From: Taudactylus pleione
Lineage: Eukaryota > Chordata > Amphibia > Anura > Myobatrachidae
Direction: 5' to 3'
Length of the DNA: 64,000 nucleotides
NCBI GenBank assembly: GCA_031769625.1
Contig: JAUIMM010002003.1
Span: 186,001 to 250,000, forward strand
How positions within the stretch are numbered: the stretch's first letter is position 1; the number at the start of each line of letters is the position of its first letter. The notes under the pieces are model-generated. The model saw nothing but the letters and a program-made list of their open reading frames with translations, searched no databases and had not been told where the DNA came from. The position numbers were made by a program, and so were the translations under genes. This document shows, in pieces, positions 1-9,039 of the stretch.

Positions 1-2
1 GC

Positions 3-1919
3 CTGCGGCCTGACGGTCCGGGCCTCCCTTTGGGGGATCCCAGGGTGGGAGGCCGCCTGCTACAGTTCGCCCAGTGTTGGTCGACCACTACGACAGACAC
101 CTGGGTTCTGGAGGTGGTTTCCCACGGATACGCCCTCTCCTTCCGGCACAGACCCCCGGCTCGCTTCTTCACCACGGGTCTCCCATCAGACCGGAACAAG
201 GCTACGGAGCTGCGGAAGGTATTGCACACTATGCTCCAGGCTGGAGTTATAGTGGCGGTTCCATTCTCCCAGAGGGGCCAGGGTTTCTATTCAAATCTAT
301 TTTTGGTACAGAAACCCAATGGGTCATATCGTCCGATTCTCAACCTCAAAGCACTCAACAAGTCTTTGCGGGTCCCGAAGTTTCGGATGGAGACCCTACG
401 GTCCATCATTCTGGCGCTGGAACCTGGGGACTACTTGGTGTCATTGGACATACAGGACGCTTACCTGCATGTCCCTATTCTTTGGCGCCATCAACAGTTC
501 CTCAGGTTTGCAATCAGCAGCGACCACTTCCAGTTTCGGGCGTTACCTTTTGGCCTGGCAACAGCACCACGTGTTTTCACCAAGGTGATGGCGGTCATGG
601 CGGCTTCTCTGCGGCTGCAGGGAGTCCGCATGTTGCCGTATTTGGACGACCTGTTATTGGTGGCAGGATCTCCAGAGCTCCTGTTACGCCACTTGGACCT
701 GACCATTGCACTGCTGCAACGGCACGGCTGGCTAATCAACTGGCAGAAGTCCACTCTAATCCCGTCTTGGAGGATTCTGCATCTTGGAGCCTTATTGGAC
801 TCGGGACAGCAAAGGATCTTCGTGACGGAGGACAAGATCTCTGCTTTACAGTCAAGGGTGCGCAGTTGTCTGCACAGCCGCCGGGTGTCCTTACACTCGG
901 CGATGAGGTTACTGGGCTCCATGGTGTCGGTGTTCGACATGGTGGAATACGCCCAGTTTCACTCCAGACCTCTGCAGCACCTGATCCTGTCCAAGTGGAA
1001 CGGGCTGACTCAGTCTCTGAAGTCCCAGACGATTGTGCTCACCCAGGAGGTTCGCCTGTCCCTTACGTGGTGGTTACAGACGACCCACCTCAACAAGGGA
1101 CGTCCGTTCTGGGTTCCAAATTGGGTCCTGTTGACAACGGACGCCAGTCTTCGGGGCTGGGGAGCAGTTTCGGGTCCACACTTGTTCCAGGGCAGGTGGA
1201 CGCCGACAGAAGCGGAGCTTCCAATAAATATCTTGGAACTCCGTGCGGTCTTCAATGCTCTCCAGCAGGCACAGCGGTTTCTCCAGGGTCGCCCGGTGCA
1301 GGTCCAGTCGGACAACGCTACCACCGTGGCCTACATAAACAGGCAAGGAGGAACTCGCAGTCGGGCGGCTCTCGTAGAGGTCTCTCGGATCCTGGTTTGG
1401 GCGGAGCGCAATCTTCCGGCCATATCAGCGGTCTTCATCCCGGGAGTGCTCAATTGGGAGGCGGACTTTCTAAGTCGCCAGGACGTTCATCCGGGGGAAT
1501 GGTCCCTGCACCCGGACGTTTTTCAACTACTGGTGGACAGGTGGGGTCTTCCAGAAATCGACCTCATGGCGTCCCGGCACAACAACAAGTTGCCGGTGTA
1601 CGGGTCTCGCACAAGAGACGAAGGGGCGTCTCTGGTGGATGCTCTGTCCGTCCGGTGGACGTTCCGGTTCGCATACCTGTTCCCTCCGGTCTCCCTTCTT
1701 CCACGGGTAATCCGGAAATTCAAACAGGAAGGAGGGACGCTCCTGTTGATAGCTCCCGCGTGGCCCAGACGGCACTGGTTCTCAGACCTTCAGGGTCTGT
1801 CCGTGGACATTCCTCTGCGGTTGCCGCTACGACCGGACCTTCTGTCTCAGGGTCCTTGCCTTCACCCGGACCTGACTCGGCTGTCTTTGACGGCGTGGCT
1901 GTTGAGACGGCCATGCTGA
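3..1919 (+). CDS. DIRS copy A polyprotein: reverse transcriptase, RNase H, Dam-like domain
   Basis: This open frame runs in from the window edge; its first ATG in view is at 30, giving 629 residues. Residue numbers count from that ATG. The RT palm has DIQDAYLHV near residue 140 and the catalytic box YLDD near 206. The RNase H domain follows with the expected acidic set: TDASLRGWG near 368, LELRA near 401, SDNATT near 427 and EADFLSR near 477. The last 130 residues (IDLMASRHNN near 510, YLFPP near 550) resemble the Dam-like methyltransferase region known downstream of RNase H in DIRS elements. The product should copy DIRS RNA into DNA. There is no stop or frameshift, unlike every other copy in the window. 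The true N-terminus lies upstream or at an unknown start. Confidence 0.88.
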   Translation: MRPDGPGLPLGDPRVGGRLLQFAQCWSTTTTDTWVLEVVSHGYALSFRHRPPARFFTTGLPSDRNKATELRKVLHTMLQAGVIVAVPFSQRGQGFYSNLFLVQKPNGSYRPILNLKALNKSLRVPKFRMETLRSIILALEPGDYLVSLDIQDAYLHVPILWRHQQFLRFAISSDHFQFRALPFGLATAPRVFTKVMAVMAASLRLQGVRMLPYLDDLLLVAGSPELLLRHLDLTIALLQRHGWLINWQKSTLIPSWRILHLGALLDSGQQRIFVTEDKISALQSRVRSCLHSRRVSLHSAMRLLGSMVSVFDMVEYAQFHSRPLQHLILSKWNGLTQSLKSQTIVLTQEVRLSLTWWLQTTHLNKGRPFWVPNWVLLTTDASLRGWGAVSGPHLFQGRWTPTEAELPINILELRAVFNALQQAQRFLQGRPVQVQSDNATTVAYINRQGGTRSRAALVEVSRILVWAERNLPAISAVFIPGVLNWEADFLSRQDVHPGEWSLHPDVFQLLVDRWGLPEIDLMASRHNNKLPVYGSRTRDEGASLVDALSVRWTFRFAYLFPPVSLLPRVIRKFKQEGGTLLLIAPAWPRRHWFSDLQGLSVDIPLRLPLRPDLLSQGPCLHPDLTRLSLTAWLLRRPC

Positions 1920-2935
1920 GGTCCCGGGGGTTTTCCAGCTCTGTGGTGCGTACCATGTTACGAGCTCGGAAACCGTCTTCCGCGAGGATATACCATCGCG
2001 TGTGGCATACGTTCTTCCAGTGGTGTCGACCGAGAGGTTATGCACCGCGGGAGTTTCGTCTGTCTCGGATTCTTGCCTTCCTGCAAGCGGGACTAGATCA
2101 TGGGCTTCGCCTTGCTTCTTTGAAGGTACAGGTTTCGGCCCTATCTGTCTGGTTTCACCGTAGGATTGCTACAATCCCGGATGTGCGCACCTTTATGCAG
2201 GGTGTTCTCCGCATTCAGCCGCCCTTTGTTCCACCTGTGGCGCCTTGGGATTTGGCTGTGGTCCTGAGGGCTCTCCAAGGACCGCCGTTTGAACCACTGG
2301 GCTCAGTGGATCTTAAATGGCTAACAGCTAAGACTGTTTTCCTTCTGGCCATTGCTTCGGCCAGACGTGTTTCTGAGTTAGGGGCTCTTTCTTGTAGACC
2401 CCCTTTCTTGGTTTTTTATGGGAACAGGGCAGTGCTCCGCACTCGGCCCGAGTTTCTTCCCAAAGTTGTTTCCCAGTTTCATATTAACGAGGAAATAGTT
2501 GTTCCGGCCTTTAACTCACCGGGTCTTTCCGTGGGTGAGGCCTCTTTGGATGTTGTGCGGGCCTTAAGGACTTATGTTGACCGCACTTCTTCGTTTAGGA
2601 AGTCGGACGCTTTGTTTGTCCTCTTTGGCTTCCGTAAAAAGGGTTGGCCTGCTTCAAAGCAAACTTTGGCAGCCTGGATCCGTATGGCTATTTCTGAAGC
2701 TTATCTTCATGAAGGCCTACCGGTCCCTCCTTCTCTGAAGGCTCATTCCACTAGGTCTGTGGGTCCTTCGTGGGCAGCTCGACGTGGTGCCTCGGCAGTT
2801 CAGATCTGCAAGGCTGCTACGTGGTCTTCTGTCCATACCTTCGTGAGGTATTACAGGTTTGACACCTTCGCCTCTCAGGATGCTTCCTTCGGGCGGCGGA
2901 TTCTCCTTTCTGCACAGGAGCGTCCCCACCCTTAA
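74..2935 (+). CDS. DIRS copy A tyrosine recombinase frame, overlapping the RT frame
   Basis: This frame is open for 953 codons. The first 600 or so lie in another frame over the RT-RNase H gene and are rich in Gly, Pro and Ser, so they may be non-functional or only a read-in. The recognisable tyrosine recombinase begins near 1870. The catalytic residues seen are an Arg pair in SARRVSEL (residues 764-765), the H-x-x-R box in AHSTRSVG (His 891, Arg 894) and Tyr 926/927 in VRYYRF. In DIRS elements this enzyme integrates a circular DNA copy without a DDE integrase and normally without a target duplication. How translation reaches the domain (internal start, splicing or frameshift) cannot be read here. 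The domain looks intact. Confidence 0.85.
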   Translation: MLVDHYDRHLGSGGGFPRIRPLLPAQTPGSLLHHGSPIRPEQGYGAAEGIAHYAPGWSYSGGSILPEGPGFLFKSIFGTETQWVISSDSQPQSTQQVFAGPEVSDGDPTVHHSGAGTWGLLGVIGHTGRLPACPYSLAPSTVPQVCNQQRPLPVSGVTFWPGNSTTCFHQGDGGHGGFSAAAGSPHVAVFGRPVIGGRISRAPVTPLGPDHCTAATARLANQLAEVHSNPVLEDSASWSLIGLGTAKDLRDGGQDLCFTVKGAQLSAQPPGVLTLGDEVTGLHGVGVRHGGIRPVSLQTSAAPDPVQVERADSVSEVPDDCAHPGGSPVPYVVVTDDPPQQGTSVLGSKLGPVDNGRQSSGLGSSFGSTLVPGQVDADRSGASNKYLGTPCGLQCSPAGTAVSPGSPGAGPVGQRYHRGLHKQARRNSQSGGSRRGLSDPGLGGAQSSGHISGLHPGSAQLGGGLSKSPGRSSGGMVPAPGRFSTTGGQVGSSRNRPHGVPAQQQVAGVRVSHKRRRGVSGGCSVRPVDVPVRIPVPSGLPSSTGNPEIQTGRRDAPVDSSRVAQTALVLRPSGSVRGHSSAVAATTGPSVSGSLPSPGPDSAVFDGVAVETAMLRSRGFSSSVVRTMLRARKPSSARIYHRVWHTFFQWCRPRGYAPREFRLSRILAFLQAGLDHGLRLASLKVQVSALSVWFHRRIATIPDVRTFMQGVLRIQPPFVPPVAPWDLAVVLRALQGPPFEPLGSVDLKWLTAKTVFLLAIASARRVSELGALSCRPPFLVFYGNRAVLRTRPEFLPKVVSQFHINEEIVVPAFNSPGLSVGEASLDVVRALRTYVDRTSSFRKSDALFVLFGFRKKGWPASKQTLAAWIRMAISEAYLHEGLPVPPSLKAHSTRSVGPSWAARRGASAVQICKAATWSSVHTFVRYYRFDTFASQDASFGRRILLSAQERPHP

Positions 2936-2940
2936 AGGAT

Positions 2941-3075
2941 ACTGCTTTGGGACATCCCCAAGGTATCCTGTGGATACCCTATGGACCCTGAAGTAGAAAA
3001 TATGAGATATGGTAAGAACTTGCCCTTGTTATCTCTATTTCTACGAAGTCCATAGGGTTCCACAGGACTCCCGCC
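2941..3075 (+). repeat. Internal complementary region of DIRS copy A
   Basis: The segment joins the complement of the expected left ITR (GGTATCCTGTGGATACCCTA into GACCCTGAAGTAGAAA) to the complement of the right ITR (ATGAGATATGGTAAGAAC into CTACGAAGTCCATAGGG). The second half matches the right end of copy A at 3338-3404 almost perfectly. In DIRS elements this region serves as the template for joining the two ends into a circle. Confidence 0.85.
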
Positions 3076-3337
3076 CTGTCGCACCTGTGCTGCAGATGGG
3101 CTTTGCTCTGGTCACCGGTTTTCCGTCTCCCTCTGGTGAGAATGTGATTCTTGTATGTGTCCAGATCTTTGTTCTCTCTCTTCCTTCTCCTCCTCCGGCC
3201 TATGGCTTGGTAACTAACTGAGGTGCCTTGGCCCGGGGGCGGGGTATAGGAGGGGGACCTAGTGCATCCTGGGAGGCTGAAAGCTTAACTCTTTGGTGCC
3301 CTGCGACTGACGTCACACCTATACCCCAAGGTATCCT

Positions 3338-3404
3338 GTGGAACCCTATGGACTTCGTAGAAATAGAGATAACAAGGGTAAGTTCTTACCATATCTCATA
3401 TTTT
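3338..3404 (+). repeat. Right inverted terminal repeat of DIRS copy A
   Basis: The segment is the reverse complement of the second half of the ICR of copy A. It contains GGTAAGTTCTTACC at 3378-3391, a near-palindrome and also a good splice-donor match. It ends in the T-run 3401-3404 that it shares with the start of copy B. Confidence 0.85.
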
Positions 3405-3824
3405 CTCCTTCATCCACTAGGGGACACTGGAGGACTTCAAGACAGTGGGGTATAGACTGTGCTGAGTGGAGCTGGCACTTTAAATTTAAATGAAGTGTGA
3501 CTAGCTCCTCCCCTCTATACCCGCCTTTAGGCCAGTATTAGTTTGTGCCTGAGTGGGAGCAGGTCACAAAAAAGACTTCTACTCTAAGGGCTAGGATAGT
3601 TTTTAATAATAGAATCTGAGGACAGACGGGCAGTAGCTGCAACTGCCTGTCTGCTACGTGGGACGCTGCCGGAGGCGACCCACTCGCAAGTGCATGCACT
3701 TCGCCTGGGGTCCCCGACACCTGAGACCTCAGTCTTCAGGGGGGCCACATGCCGCTGCGTGAATCGCGGACCCCCCACAGTCAGAGCCGCATTGGCAGCA
3801 GGAAGCCTCCTCATCGTCTCCCTG

Positions 3825-4250
3825 TGAGTACAGCTGGCTCCCTGATTAGCAGGGCAGCCAGCTTATTACATTAGCTGCCCCACACAGTCAGATCCGTGCC
3901 AGTGGCACAGCAACCAGCGCGTTATTTATAAGTACAGCTGGCTCCCTGATTAGCAGGGCAGCCAGCTTAGGGCTGACAGAGGCGGGCTCACATTCCAGAG
4001 AGCGCGCAGACGGCAGTAAAGCCAGCGCGTCTCTGTCAGTACAGCTGGCTCCCTGATAAGCAGGGAAGCCAGCTTAGCGGTCAGAGGCGGCTTCTCAGAC
4101 CCCCCCACAGAGCGCGCCGGCGGCAGCTCAGCCGCCAGCGCGTCTCTATGTTCAGCTGGCTCCCTGATTAGCAGGGAAGCCAGCTTATGGCTAATAGAGG
4201 CGGCTTCCTGTGCGCTCCGGCTCCCTGACAAGCAGGGTAGCCGGTATTGT
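3825..4250 (+). repeat. Short tandem repeats in the 5' leader of DIRS copy B
   Basis: Variants of CAGCTGGCTCCCTGATTAGC followed by AGGGNAGCCAGCTTA occur at about 3830, 3934, 4042, 4155 and 4218, spaced roughly 60-110 bp apart. Each unit is itself an inverted repeat (AGCTGGCT and AGCCAGCT), so a hairpin could form in the RNA. These may be promoter or packaging repeats of the element. That role is inference. Confidence 0.7.
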
Positions 4251-4663
4251 CCCTGCATTAGGCGGCTCAGCAGAATACTGCAGAGGCAGTATATATAAAT
4301 AATGTACTGGGTACAGGCGCCCGTTTACACGGCGCTAGAATGAAGGGGGCGGAGCTTAGCTCCGACTTTTCCTGCCTCCCATCAGCCTCAGCGTTTCTCT
4401 GCAGACTGCTGGCGGCCATTACAGGGAGAGGCAGTGCTGGACAGCCTATGGACCTGTATGTATCACAGCAGGGGTTTAGGCTGATGTAAAGTGAGCATTT
4501 GGAGCTTAATAATAATTAATCCTTTGCCTGGCGTTCTGGCACTGCTAGGAGCACCGTTGTGGGCAAGTGAGACTGTCTCCAAACTCTCTGTACCCCAGTA
4601 TATTCTGTTTTTCTTACCCTGTCACTTAACCTCTTTGTGTTTTGTGTGGGGTCTGTATGTAGC

Positions 4664-6071
4664 ATGACTGGCAGGTCTAAGGCTTCACAAAAGTTATTTA
4701 CCTGCAAAAAGTGTTGAGTAAAATTTACACAGGGACGGTCCTCTACCTCCAGATTGTGTGACGGTTGTTATACGGATCAGCAATCTGCAGAGATGTCAGA
4801 ACCACCGTCTTGGACGCAGGTTACATCTGTTATGTCCTCTCTCTCGGCTGAACTGGAGGCTTCTCGCAGAGAAAGAGAGGTTTATAGGTCAGCTGCTACA
4901 GAGGAACCAGCATGGGCGAGACCCCTAGCTGTTTCTATGGAGGGGATTTCCAAAGCTATGACAATGGCGTCCGCTCCGCAGGTCTCTAAAAAGAGATTGT
5001 TACCCTCAGTCCTCCATTGGGATGACCCAGAGGAGGAGGAGGAGGAGGAGTAGGATACGCCCGGATTAGAAGAGGGTGAATATGCCCCAGATTCGCCTAA
5101 AGAGCCTCTGGAGTCTGATCTTGAACAGGTATCAGAGGGAATAGAAGCCTTGATTGCTGCAATACGACAGGTATTGCACATACAGGAAGAGGACTCAGGT
5201 CCTGCAAAACAGTCTTTCTTTCTTTCTTAAGAAACAAAGACAAGCTACGGCTTTCCCTATATCGGAAGAGCTGGATTCTCTTCTAACGACAGCCTCGGAA
5301 TATCCAGATAAAAAATTTCAGATGTCCCGGCGTCTATTATCTTTTTACCCTTTTCCAGCAGATAATAGAAAGGCTTGTGAAACTCCTCCTATGGTAGATT
5401 CATCTGTATCGCGATTGTCAAAAAAGACTACGCTCCCTGTTCCTGGAGTCACGTCTTTAAAGGACATGTCCGATCAGAGACTGGAGAGCACTCTTAAGTC
5501 CATTTACATCGCTGCAGGGGTGACTCTTCGTCCAGCAATCGTTAGCTGCTGGACTAACAAGGCTATTGAAATTTGGGTTAAGCAATTGGCGGACGGAATG
5601 AAAGATCAACTACCAATGGAGGAACTCATTCCATTAGCAGAACATATAGGTGAAGCGGCAGTTTACCTTGGAGAAGCGTCTAAGGATGTTTGTTCTATTG
5701 CCTCCAGAACTTCAGCTCTGGCAATTTCGGCACGGCAGGCGCTGTGGCTCAAAACTTGGCAGGCTGACGCGGAATCCAAAAAGGCTGTGGAAGCACTTCC
5801 TCTCACTGGACATGTACTATTCGGGGCAGAACTAGATAAATGGATATCTCAGGCTACTGGAGGTAAATCCACTTTTCTACCTTCTGCAGCTCCTCCACCT
5901 AGACGATCTTACTCAGGACCTTCATTTCGGTCCTTTCGGGCCCCGCGTCGTTCACGTGGTCGTTTCAGAGGATCATCAACGTCCCGTGGTACCAGAGGTC
6001 GGGGTAGAACCGCAGCCAGCAGAGGCTCGAGTCTACAGGAAGTTAAGTCCACTTCTAAACCCAGTGCATGA
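4664..6071 (+). pseudogene. DIRS copy B gag-like protein (frameshifted)
   Basis: The frame opens at ATG 4664. It encodes an N-terminal zinc-like motif, TCKKC (with an in-frame TGA just after it) followed about 17 residues later by LCDGC. Next is an acidic stretch with a run of Glu codons near 5030-5052, ending in TAG. The same protein then continues in other frames, with shifts near 5050 and 5225. From 5154 on it is open to a stop at 6071, with a conserved helical core (KDVCSIASRTSALAISARQ near 5680) and a basic Arg/Gly/Ser-rich tail, which is typical of nucleic-acid-binding gag proteins. It is equivalent to the gag remnants in copies D, F and G. It should package DIRS RNA, but this copy is dead. 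Confidence 0.8.
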
Positions 6072-6079
6072 TGGGCTTC

Positions 6080-6228
6080 CCTCTCACCTGGGGGACCCCA
6101 GAGTGGGAGCGCGTCTTTGGGACTTCAGCGAGGTCTGGACGGAAACCTGTGCGGACGCTTGGGTCCGAGATCTAATAATTTGGGGCTACAAGCTAGATTT
6201 TCAACTGCAACCCCCAAATCGTTTTTTT
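6080..6228 (+). pseudogene. DIRS copy B reverse transcriptase, N-terminal stub
   Basis: This short open piece begins GDPRVGARLWDFSEVW, the same leader that opens the RT of copies A and G (GDPRVGGRLLQFAQCW in A). It ends at Asn-Arg-Phe-Phe, where copy C is inserted. The frame then runs on a few codons into the C left repeat. The continuation of the gene is at 12057. Confidence 0.8.
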
Positions 6229-7329
6229 CTACTTCAGGGTCCATAGGGGGTCCACAGGGTTGACCTTGGGGGTATAGGTTGGGAACCAAATCCGGGCACC
6301 ACGCAGTTCAAGCTTTTAGCTCCCAGGATGCACTTGGGTCCCCTCTCCCTATAACCCCACCCCCAAGCCAGAGGCACCTCAGTTTAAGTTGGTGCCCGGC
6401 CGGAATCGGGTCACCGTTTAGTGCAGTGGGGAGCTGATTAGCAGCCCCTAAGCTTTATTTTTTTCTAAAGGACAGAGTTTTTTATTTTTCCTTTGGATTC
6501 TTCAGAGCGGCAGCTTCAGACTGTCCATAGGACGTCTAAGCTGCCGCTCCGTCACCCCGCTGGCGCTGAGACGCCAGTACAGATCTGGGGATCTCAGCGG
6601 GACCCCAGAGTCTGTACTAGCCGGACTCTGCGGGCGCCCAGGACTGCTGCCGGATCCACGGGGAGCAGGTCCTGTGCCTCCGGTCTCTGGGGACAGACCG
6701 GAGGCGCCGGCAGTGGCGGCGGGCCCCCCATACCCCGTGTGTCCACTAGACCACCAGGGACTTAGTGTTCGGTGCAGGGAGCCGGCGTCCCGGGGGTTAA
6801 TAGCCGGCCAGGGGAGACAGCCTTCCCTGTTACAGCGGCTCCTCCCCTCAGCTCAGTGCGCCTTTCAGTACCCATAGTCTGGCGTCGCTGAGCTGCTTCC
6901 TCCGCGGGCCACGCTTCTTCTGAGGTCTCCAGCGGCCATTTTCTCTGTGGTGCAGCAAAGATCTCCGGAGATGGCAGTGAGCCCAGTCCCCCTGCGTACC
7001 TCACCATCAGGTCAGTGTACACAGCGCTGTAGCCTTCCCAGACACTGAATCTGGGTAAGTTGCATGCAGTGTAATAGTGCAGTATATTATATGACATGTT
7101 TATGTATATATGTATATATCTGCATTGTATGTGACTTATGCTAGTGCTGACTGTCTGTATTCTCTCACCTGTCAGTGTATATCTATCCCTTTCCTTATCT
7201 GCCCTAATACAGCTGTACTTGGGGTGGTTCTGAGACTCACATTTATATACTTGTTAATATTTGTGAAGTTTGTCACATACTGTTGCGTGCTGCACGTTGC
7301 CATATTTTGAGTGGAACTGTGTGTTGCAT

Positions 7330-8765
7330 ACGCTGAAAATGGGTCCCTGCAGCTACTTTTTAGTATCAGTCAGGACCAGTATAGCGCTGCTTGATCACAA
7401 GGCTTGGTCAGATATGTTTGACCAGGAGATAGAGCGTTATACAGCACCCATTTTTACTATCCTGCAAGCCATGTGCTGCAGGTGTTAGTGCGGAGGATTT
7501 AACTCTTAAAGGGTTCTGTATGTGGCGTCATCGGGTGCCGGCCCCTTTCACGACCCCCTTGGGCGGTTTGTTTTCTCGGGATCCTCTTAATTGCGGATCG
7601 CCGGGCGGGCCCCATTGTTGTACCTCACTTGGGGTTACTTCACCATACTGCCCTTTTCCATCTCAGGGTATCTCGCAGTTTCTTGCACTCTTCCCCTGTG
7701 ACACAGACTACCGCTCCCTACAGGGGTTTTTCGAGTATATGAATTCCCCCTGGCGCCACAATAGTCTGTCATGCCCCTTGCAGGGATTACCACAACAGCC
7801 ACCCTGGGTGGATGTCGTTTTTCTATGAAACGCAAATTGGCGTGGTTGACGCCCTGTGGTTACTTCCCACTTGGCTCTACCGTGAACTGGATACTGTTTT
7901 GGGCTCTTTCCCTCTTACACCAGGGGAAGCCTATCTCAAGTATTATTATCCCTGTTTTAGGGCTGGTAGCAGGTCCATTCTGGTTAGAGTGAATGTTGAC
8001 CTGCACCTGTATCATACACCCTCAGTATTACGTGCCTTCTGGGTCCCTGTTGCTGACTAGCGGGTGGATCGCATGGCGGGACTCTGGCTGTTGCCAGATA
8101 TGAGGTATTACAACAGTGTTTGGTCTCCTGTCCCAAATTCCCTGAGGGTGATCATGAGCCCCTCCTGGGGTGGATGGGCGTGTTGTTCGTCGGATTACAG
8201 ACGTTACTACGCATCCCATTCCTGCGTGGTCGGATTCTTCTGATCCGTAGGTGGTAACTCTGCCTGAAATCAGTATACTCGCTTTCAGGGGTTGTTACCC
8301 ATCCGACCATGGCTATAGCATGGTTGGTTAATACTATTGCATACTGAGCTGATGCATTTGTAATGTTTTTTCCCCTCCAACACGTCTGGGGTTCAAATGT
8401 ATTTGGTCGCTCACGTAATATATGCAGTTGTCATAGGTGGACATGCCTATATTGGATACCAGCTCCTAACTTTGAGTTCCGGCTGCGATGGTATCCTCCG
8501 TAATACCCTATGGCTGCGCTCTGGGAATGCAGAGGTGCAGATACCATCTATAGGGTATATCTTGTTGGGTCCTGACCTTGACAGTGGCAGTACAAATTTC
8601 CCGCCGTCAGCTATGCTCACTATAGGGCCTCAGACTATTAAGTCTTTTTGTCCTCTGGGTCAGCCTAAAGGTCTGTTTCTTCATAGACTGTCGGCCTTTA
8701 CAAGGGCCGACATATCCAGTTCCGAGCAGGCCTGGACTGCCAGCCGATCCTGCTTCTGAACCTAC
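7330..8765 (+). pseudogene. Remnant gag region of DIRS copy C
   Basis: The segment lies where gag sits in copy G. A piece reading MFDQEIERYTAPIFTILQAM (7413-7472) matches the region MFDEEVERSTAP near 53264 in copy G. Elsewhere the frames are broken by many stops and no protein could be made. Positions are approximate. Confidence 0.6.
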
Positions 8766-9039
8766 GGATATATCGTCAGCCTGACGAGACAGGCCTACCA
8801 CTGGGAGATGGCGATTTTCGCAGTTTGCCCGGTACTAGTGTCTAGTTGCCGCGGCTACGTGGGTAGGAGGGTACGCACTCTCTTTGCTCAGGCGGCCTAT
8901 TTCCATGTGATGGTACTCAGGCCCTTATTCGGAACAGGGCCTTACAAATCCAGAAAGCTATACAGTTGTTGCGGTAAGCGGAGCTAATTGGGCCATCCCC
9001 ACTTTCTCAGCGAGGGACTGGTTGTTCTGCTTTCTTTCT

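Larger units (their letters stand above)
1..3404 (+). mobile_element. DIRS retrotransposon copy A (5' truncated by the window edge)
   Basis: This is the right-hand part of a DIRS-type tyrosine-recombinase retrotransposon. From left to right it has an RT-RNase H-Dam-like frame, an overlapping recombinase frame, an internal complementary region (ICR, about 2941-3075), a 3' untranslated segment and the right inverted terminal repeat (ITR, about 3338-3404). The second half of the ICR is the reverse complement of the right ITR, with one mismatch that I can see over about 65 bp. The first half should match a left ITR that lies before the window. It belongs to the same family as copies C, F and G, which share the end motif CCCTATGGAC. 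It stops in a T-run at 3401-3404, where copy B starts at once. It is the least decayed DIRS copy here and could be recent or still active. Confidence 0.92.
3405..6228 (+). mobile_element. DIRS copy B, left part (split by copy C)
   Basis: This is a different DIRS family from copy A. The left ITR begins CTCCTTCATCCACTAGGGGA and extends about 130 bp. Its reverse complement is present both in the ICR at 14350-14395 and in the right terminal region at 14660-14775. A 5' leader of about 1.1 kb follows. It contains short direct repeats of the type ACAGCTGGCTCCCTGATTAG at about 3828, 3932, 4038 and 4153. Then come a broken gag and the first 50 or so codons of the RT. The copy is cut at a T-run (6222-6228) inside the codons for Asn-Arg-Phe-Phe and resumes at 12057 with Thr-Thr-Gly, in register with copy A. 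Confidence 0.92.

Noticed and set aside
74..1860. Novel host Gly/Pro/Ser-rich protein
   Set aside because: It is the overlapping frame of the DIRS polyprotein. Reported as a finding about overlap rather than as a gene of its own.
30..2935. Endogenous retrovirus or LTR retrotransposon
   Set aside because: No protease or DDE integrase is present. A tyrosine recombinase, inverted termini and an ICR place it in DIRS.
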